A model generated the notes under the pieces. The model ran no database searches, had not been told where the DNA came from, and saw only the letters and a list, made by a program, of their open reading frames with translations. A program made the translations under genes and the position numbers. Shown here piece after piece: positions 60,327 through 64,000 of a stretch of 64,000 nt of DNA. The stretch's first letter is position 1, and every line of letters begins with the position of its first letter. The stretch lies in assembly GCA_051859045.1 (NCBI GenBank), contig JBHYGK010000012.1, positions 62,001-126,000 of the forward strand, written 5' to 3'. Source of the DNA: JBHYGK01 sp051859045. GTDB lineage: Bacteria > Pseudomonadota > Gammaproteobacteria > Xanthomonadales > Xanthomonadaceae.

Positions 60327-61201
60327 GCGTCGTCGCCCCGGCCGGCGGCATCGGCGTCGTCGTCGTCACCCACCACAGCGCCAGCACGCTGCGCGCCTGC
60401 CTGCAGGGCCTGCTGGCCTCGCCGGGCGTGGTGGCGGTGGCGGTCATCGACAACGCCTCGCGCGACGACACCTGCGCGGTGGCCTCGGCCGTCGCCGCCA
60501 GCGACGCGCGCGTGCGGCTGGTGGCCAACGCGCGCAACCGCGGCTTCTCCAAGGGCTGCAACCAGGGCGCCGCGCTGCTCGACGCGCGCTGGCTGGCCTT
60601 CGTGAACCCCGACTGCGAGCTGCCGCCCGAGGCGCTGGCGCGGCTGTGCGCGCTGGCCGAGGCCAGCCCGGACGCCGGCCTGCTGGGCGCCGACCTGGTC
60701 GACGACACCGGCTTCCGCGACCCCGCCGCGCGCCGCGCCGAGCCCAGCCTGGCGCGCATGCTCAGCGGCGCGGGCGCCGGCCGCACCGTGGCGGTGCCGA
60801 TCGACACCCGGCTGCCGCTGCAGCGCGTGGACGCGGTCAGCGGCGCGCTGATGCTGATGCCGCGCGCGCTGTTCACGGTGCTGGGCGGCTTCGACGAGCG
60901 CTACCGCCTGCACGCCGAGGACCTCGACCTGTGCCGGCGCGTGCGTGACGCCGGCCACGGCGTCTACGTCGCCAACGAGGTGCGCGTGCTGCACCACCGC
61001 GGCGTCAGCAGCCGGCGCCGGCCGATGTGGGTGGAGCTGCAGAAGCACCGCGGCATCCACCGCTACTACCGCAAGTTCGAGGCCGCCAACGACGGCTGGC
61101 ACCGGCGCGCGTTCGCGGCGGTGGCCATCTGGACCCACTTCCTGGTCGCCGCGCCGCGCGCCTGGTGGCGCGAGCGCCAGCGGCGCTGGCGCGCGGGCTG
61201 A
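60323..61201 (+). CDS. Glycosyltransferase family 2, rhamnosyltransferase-like
   Basis: A 292-residue GT-A enzyme. VVVVTHHSASTLRACLQGLL, VIDNASRDDT and NRGFSKGCNQGA are typical of WbbL/RfbF-type rhamnosyltransferases, WLAFVNPDCEL holds the metal-binding motif, and FDERYRLHAEDLDLCRRVRD the acceptor region. The C terminus HRGIHRYYRKF is also family-like. The GTG start overlaps the methyltransferase stop. It is the last gene of the glycan cluster. Donor sugar not known. Confidence 0.9.
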   Translation: MSVVAPAGGIGVVVVTHHSASTLRACLQGLLASPGVVAVAVIDNASRDDTCAVASAVAASDARVRLVANARNRGFSKGCNQGAALLDARWLAFVNPDCELPPEALARLCALAEASPDAGLLGADLVDDTGFRDPAARRAEPSLARMLSGAGAGRTVAVPIDTRLPLQRVDAVSGALMLMPRALFTVLGGFDERYRLHAEDLDLCRRVRDAGHGVYVANEVRVLHHRGVSSRRRPMWVELQKHRGIHRYYRKFEAANDGWHRRAFAAVAIWTHFLVAAPRAWWRERQRRWRAG

Positions 61202-61311
61202 GCGGCGGCGCCGCGCCGCTGGCCGCACGCGTCACGCCGCACCGCATCGCATCGAGACCCCGCCGCGCGTCCCCGCGCCTTCGTCCCCCCTCCCACGCCA
61301 CGAGGCCCGCC

Positions 61312-62109
61312 ATGCACCGATCCGCCGCGTCGCCCGCCGTCCTCGCCGCCGCGCTGTCGCTCGCGCTGCTCGCCGCCGCCGCCGCGCCCGCCGCCGCGCA
61401 GTCCTCCGACGACCTGCGCGACGCCCTGCGCCGCGCCACCCAGCGCCCGGCGCCGACCACGCCGTCCTCGACGCCCGCCACCAGCGTCAGCCAGGCCGAC
61501 GCCGCCTCGGGCCTGCGCGAGGCGCTGGCCCAGGGCGCGCAGCGCGGCATCCGCGAGCTCGGCCGCGCCGACGGCTTCTGGGGCAACGACGCCCGCCGCA
61601 TCCCGCTGCCGCGCGCGCTGCAGCGGGTGGAGCCGGTGCTGCGCCAGGCCGGGCAGGGCGCGCGCATCGACGAATTCCACCTCAGCATGAACCGCGCCGC
61701 CGAGCGCGCCGTGCCCGCCGCCGCCGAGGTCATCGGCGACGCGGTGCGGCGCATGAGCTTCGACGACGCCCGCGCCATCCTCACCGGCGGCGACGACGCC
61801 GCCACCCAGTACCTGCGGCGCACCGCCGGCCCGGCCCTGGCCGAGCGCTTCCGCCCGATCGTGGCCCAGGCCACCGGCGAGGTCGGCGCCACCCGCCAGT
61901 ACCGCGCGCTCACGCAGCGCGAGGGCGTGGGCGCCGTGCTGGGCGCGCTGGGCGGTTCGGGCGCGTCCTCGGCCGCCGACCTCGACGGCTACGTCACCGA
62001 CAAGGCGCTCGACGCGCTGTTCGCCCAGATCGCCGACGAGGAGCGCGCCATCCGCCGCGATCCGGTCAAGCGCGGCAGCGAGCTGCTGCGGCGGGTGTTC
62101 GGCCGATGA
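61312..62109 (+). CDS. DUF4197 exported protein
   Basis: A 265-residue protein with a signal peptide ending AAAAQSSDDL and the DUF4197 core: ADGFWGNDARRIPLP, DEFHLSMNRAAERAVP and YVTDKALDALFAQIADEE. A low-complexity proline/threonine linker precedes it. The function of the family is unknown. It overlaps the next gene (ATGA), so the two are coupled. No sugar-related feature was seen, so it is probably not part of the glycan cluster. Confidence 0.87.
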   Translation: MHRSAASPAVLAAALSLALLAAAAAPAAAQSSDDLRDALRRATQRPAPTTPSSTPATSVSQADAASGLREALAQGAQRGIRELGRADGFWGNDARRIPLPRALQRVEPVLRQAGQGARIDEFHLSMNRAAERAVPAAAEVIGDAVRRMSFDDARAILTGGDDAATQYLRRTAGPALAERFRPIVAQATGEVGATRQYRALTQREGVGAVLGALGGSGASSAADLDGYVTDKALDALFAQIADEERAIRRDPVKRGSELLRRVFGR

Positions 62110-62774
62110 GCGAGGCGCCCGCGCCCGACGATCCGCGCGCGCCCGACGCGGTGCCGGCGCTCGACGCCGCCGCGCCCGCGCCGCCCGCGCGCCCGTCCAC
62201 GCGCCGTGCAGCCCTGTGGCTCGGCGCGGCCGCCGCGCTTCCCACTCTGGTGGTGCTCGGCGGCGTCCTGTCGGGCCTCGACGGCGTGCCGTTCGCGGCG
62301 CTGGCCCAGGCCGCGGCGGTGCTGCTGGGCCAGGCCGCGCTGTTGTGTCTGGCGCCCGCGCTGCTCGCGCACGCCTGGGTGGCGCGCGCCGAGCGCCCCG
62401 CGCTGCCGCTGGCCATCGCGCTGCCGCTGGCGCTGGCGGCGGTGGTGCAGGCCTGGCGCATGACCGCCACCCTCGCGGCCGACACGGTGGTCTGGCTGGC
62501 CCAGCGGGCCGACATGGCCGGCCTGATGCCCTTCGACGTGGCGGCGCTGATGGCCGATGCCGGCGGCGCGACCACGCTCACCTGGGCGCTGGCCGCGTCC
62601 GACGCCGCGCGCTTCCTCGGCCCCGCGCTGGTGGCGCTGGCACTGGCGCACGCCGCCGAGCGCGACGGCGCCCCGCCCAACGCCCGCCTGCTGCGCGGCG
62701 TGCTGCGCCTCGGCGGCGTGGCCCTGCTGGCGCGCGCGCTGTCTGGCCCCGTCCTCGCCGCGATCGGCTCCTAA
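62106..62774 (+). CDS. Membrane protein of unknown function
   Basis: A 222-residue protein with a disordered alanine/proline/aspartate-rich N terminus (1-35) and about five hydrophobic segments. It has no motif I recognise. Codon use and its overlap with the DUF4197 gene support it as a real gene. A GC hairpin (62803-62820) follows its stop. Confidence 0.7.
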   Translation: MSEAPAPDDPRAPDAVPALDAAAPAPPARPSTRRAALWLGAAAALPTLVVLGGVLSGLDGVPFAALAQAAAVLLGQAALLCLAPALLAHAWVARAERPALPLAIALPLALAAVVQAWRMTATLAADTVVWLAQRADMAGLMPFDVAALMADAGGATTLTWALAASDAARFLGPALVALALAHAAERDGAPPNARLLRGVLRLGGVALLARALSGPVLAAIGS

Positions 62775-62802
62775 ACCCTCCAGGTCGACTACGACGGCGA
62801 AC

Positions 62803-62820
62803 GGCCCGCGCGAGCGGGCC
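62803..62820 (+). terminator. Hairpin terminator after the membrane protein gene
   Basis: A perfect 7-bp stem (62803-62809 with 62814-62820) with a four-base loop, followed by CTTCGCTTTG. It lies 28 bp after the stop. The rest of the 62821-63020 gap shows no gene; base composition falls towards its right end. Confidence 0.6.
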
Positions 62821-63020
62821 CTTCGCTTTGTCCCACGACGGCTTCGGGCGGCACCATGCCGCGCTCCGTGCTCCCTGCAAGCCGGACGAGCTCACTCGTA
62901 CCCCGAATGAGGGTTGGGGGGCGGAGTCGGTGGACGCGACGCCTCCCATCGCGGTCAATGCGCGCCTGTAGAGAACACATGGCGCGGCGCGCCCCCTGGA
63001 GCTGTCGAGGAATGGATCCG

Positions 63021-64000
63021 ATGAACACCAACGCGCCGACGTCGGCGAAGACCCTGCGCGCCTTCGCGCTCGCGCTGGCCGTCGCCATCCCGGCGAGCGC
63101 CGCGGGACTTCCCGCTCTGCCGGCCCTCGAGGGTGACGCGATGCCCTCCGTCGCGGCGGTGACACCGTCGTCCGTGCCGGACTTCATCCCGCTCGATTAC
63201 TGCTTCACACCGCCGGGCGGAACGCAGACCTGCTATGGCAGCCTCGAGGAGGCCGAGGCAGCGATGCGCGCGTCGACGCCAATCGGCCGCTTCCTCTACT
63301 TCGACGGTGAAACCCGCAGGACCGGTAGTCCGCTGTGGCTCGCCCGGAGCTACATGGCTGATCGCCAAGCTCCGGAGTCACATGGAGAGCCTGGCTTCCG
63401 GATTGGTGGCTGGCTGCCGTCACAGATCGGCTGCACGCCTTCTGCTGCTCCCGGGCCTGGGCCGAACTACTGCGCAAACGAAGCACAGCCCGCTGATCTG
63501 TGGGTCGCAAGGTTCAGGGCGGACCATCCCGCTTGCGAGGTGCGCCAGCATCGACTTGAGGGTGGACAGACGGTCCCGGACGCCATTGTGGGGAGCCAGT
63601 CGTCACCCGCGCCTCGGAATGGGGCCGCTCAGTATTCCAATATGCCGGATACCGAGAACGGGCGGCATCTGATGATGGAAGTTTGGTGCCCTGGGTGGGG
63701 GACGCCAGAATCCGACTTCCGAAAGATTCAGATGATCAAGGTCGTTCCATTCACGTGCCCGGAGGGCTTCGGGGTTCGCAATCCAACCACTGACTCGCCG
63801 TGGCCGCTGGTCTGCGTGCCTCCCAGCACCCGCCCGGTCATCTACGTCCGGGTCCGTCAGACGCAGGCATGTCCGGCCAACGCCAATCCCTGCTATCCGG
63901 GGACGGGCGAGAAGCAACGGCAAGAGATCGACTTCGCGTTTGGCGGCGAACCGTTTTTCCGCGCCTACCGATCCGCGGGATACATCGATGCCGGTGTGAT
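63021..64000 (+). CDS. N-terminal part of an Rhs-like secreted protein (runs off the window)
   Basis: An open frame of 326 complete codons with no stop before the window end. A signal peptide (TLRAFALALAVAIPASAAG) is followed by a Cys-containing domain of unknown type, then, from about residue 288, NPCYPGTGEKQRQEIDF and PFFRAYRSAGYIDAGV, which fit the DUF6531/Rhs start that precedes YD repeats. Codons end in A or T far more often than in the neighbours, so the gene looks horizontally acquired. AGGA lies nine bases before the ATG at 63021; an in-frame ATG at 63012 is possible. Rhs proteins often carry a C-terminal toxin, which would lie outside this window. Confidence 0.75.
   Translation, partial: MNTNAPTSAKTLRAFALALAVAIPASAAGLPALPALEGDAMPSVAAVTPSSVPDFIPLDYCFTPPGGTQTCYGSLEEAEAAMRASTPIGRFLYFDGETRRTGSPLWLARSYMADRQAPESHGEPGFRIGGWLPSQIGCTPSAAPGPGPNYCANEAQPADLWVARFRADHPACEVRQHRLEGGQTVPDAIVGSQSSPAPRNGAAQYSNMPDTENGRHLMMEVWCPGWGTPESDFRKIQMIKVVPFTCPEGFGVRNPTTDSPWPLVCVPPSTRPVIYVRVRQTQACPANANPCYPGTGEKQRQEIDFAFGGEPFFRAYRSAGYIDAGV

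Overview
The window is a very GC-rich (about three quarters G+C by eye) chromosomal segment from a gammaproteobacterium of the Xanthomonadaceae/Lysobacteraceae (Lysobacter, Luteimonas or a relative). The main evidence is the order of the type II secretion operon, E-F-G-H-I-J-K-L-M-N-D with a GspN-type protein in place of GspC, which is the xps order of Xanthomonas. The run valS-holC-pepA / lptF-lptG / xerD-dsbC-purL points the same way. No RNA genes, CRISPR array or complete insertion sequence was seen.

Layout. 1-3910: a gtrA-like gene facing a tightly overlapping three-gene operon (HAD-UbiA fusion, DprE1-like oxidase, DprE2-like reductase) that looks like a polyprenyl-phosphate D-arabinofuranose donor pathway. 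4062-6373: DUF898 membrane protein and M48 protease. 6381-14796: wecB, etfBA, then an operon of ETF-ubiquinone oxidoreductase, an ATP-grasp ligase, cysD and cysNC. 14958-17821: an amidase-fold protein lacking the canonical catalytic triad, a PAP2 protein and AlkB. 17846-21439: an MCE-type lipid transport operon (permease with STAS domain, ATPase, MlaD-like protein, lipoprotein). 21463-28728: EamA and ThrE transporters, an H-NS-like protein, proS, a DUF4124 protein, pssA, a possible short HolD, rimI and a tiny secreted ORF. 28750-42393: valS-holC-pepA facing away from lptFG, an RDD protein, xerD, dsbC and purL. 42394-45635: a FecA-like TonB receptor bracketed by three copies of a structured repeat. 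45636-56404: the complete type II secretion operon. 56422-61201: an ABC glycan exporter (Wzm/Wzt type) with two glycosyltransferases and a methyltransferase. 61312-62774: a DUF4197 protein and a membrane protein. 63021 to the end: the start of an Rhs-like secreted protein with visibly lower GC.

How the parts fit. Much of the window serves the envelope: phospholipid synthesis (pssA), lipid transport (MCE operon), LPS transport (lptFG), glycan donor synthesis (wecB, the arabinose-type pathway), glycan export (Wzm/Wzt), protein export (T2SS) and disulfide isomerisation (dsbC). Several single genes have a TANNNT -10 hexamer ending only 6-7 nt before the start codon, which suggests leaderless transcripts.

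The strongest undescribed signal is the repeat family at 42416-42622, 44975-45169 and 45339-45519. It has a 128-nt core with three compensated base-pair changes between copies. The outer inverted arms differ in sequence between copies yet stay self-complementary within each copy. Two of the three copies begin 21-22 nt after a stop codon, in the orientation of the upstream gene.
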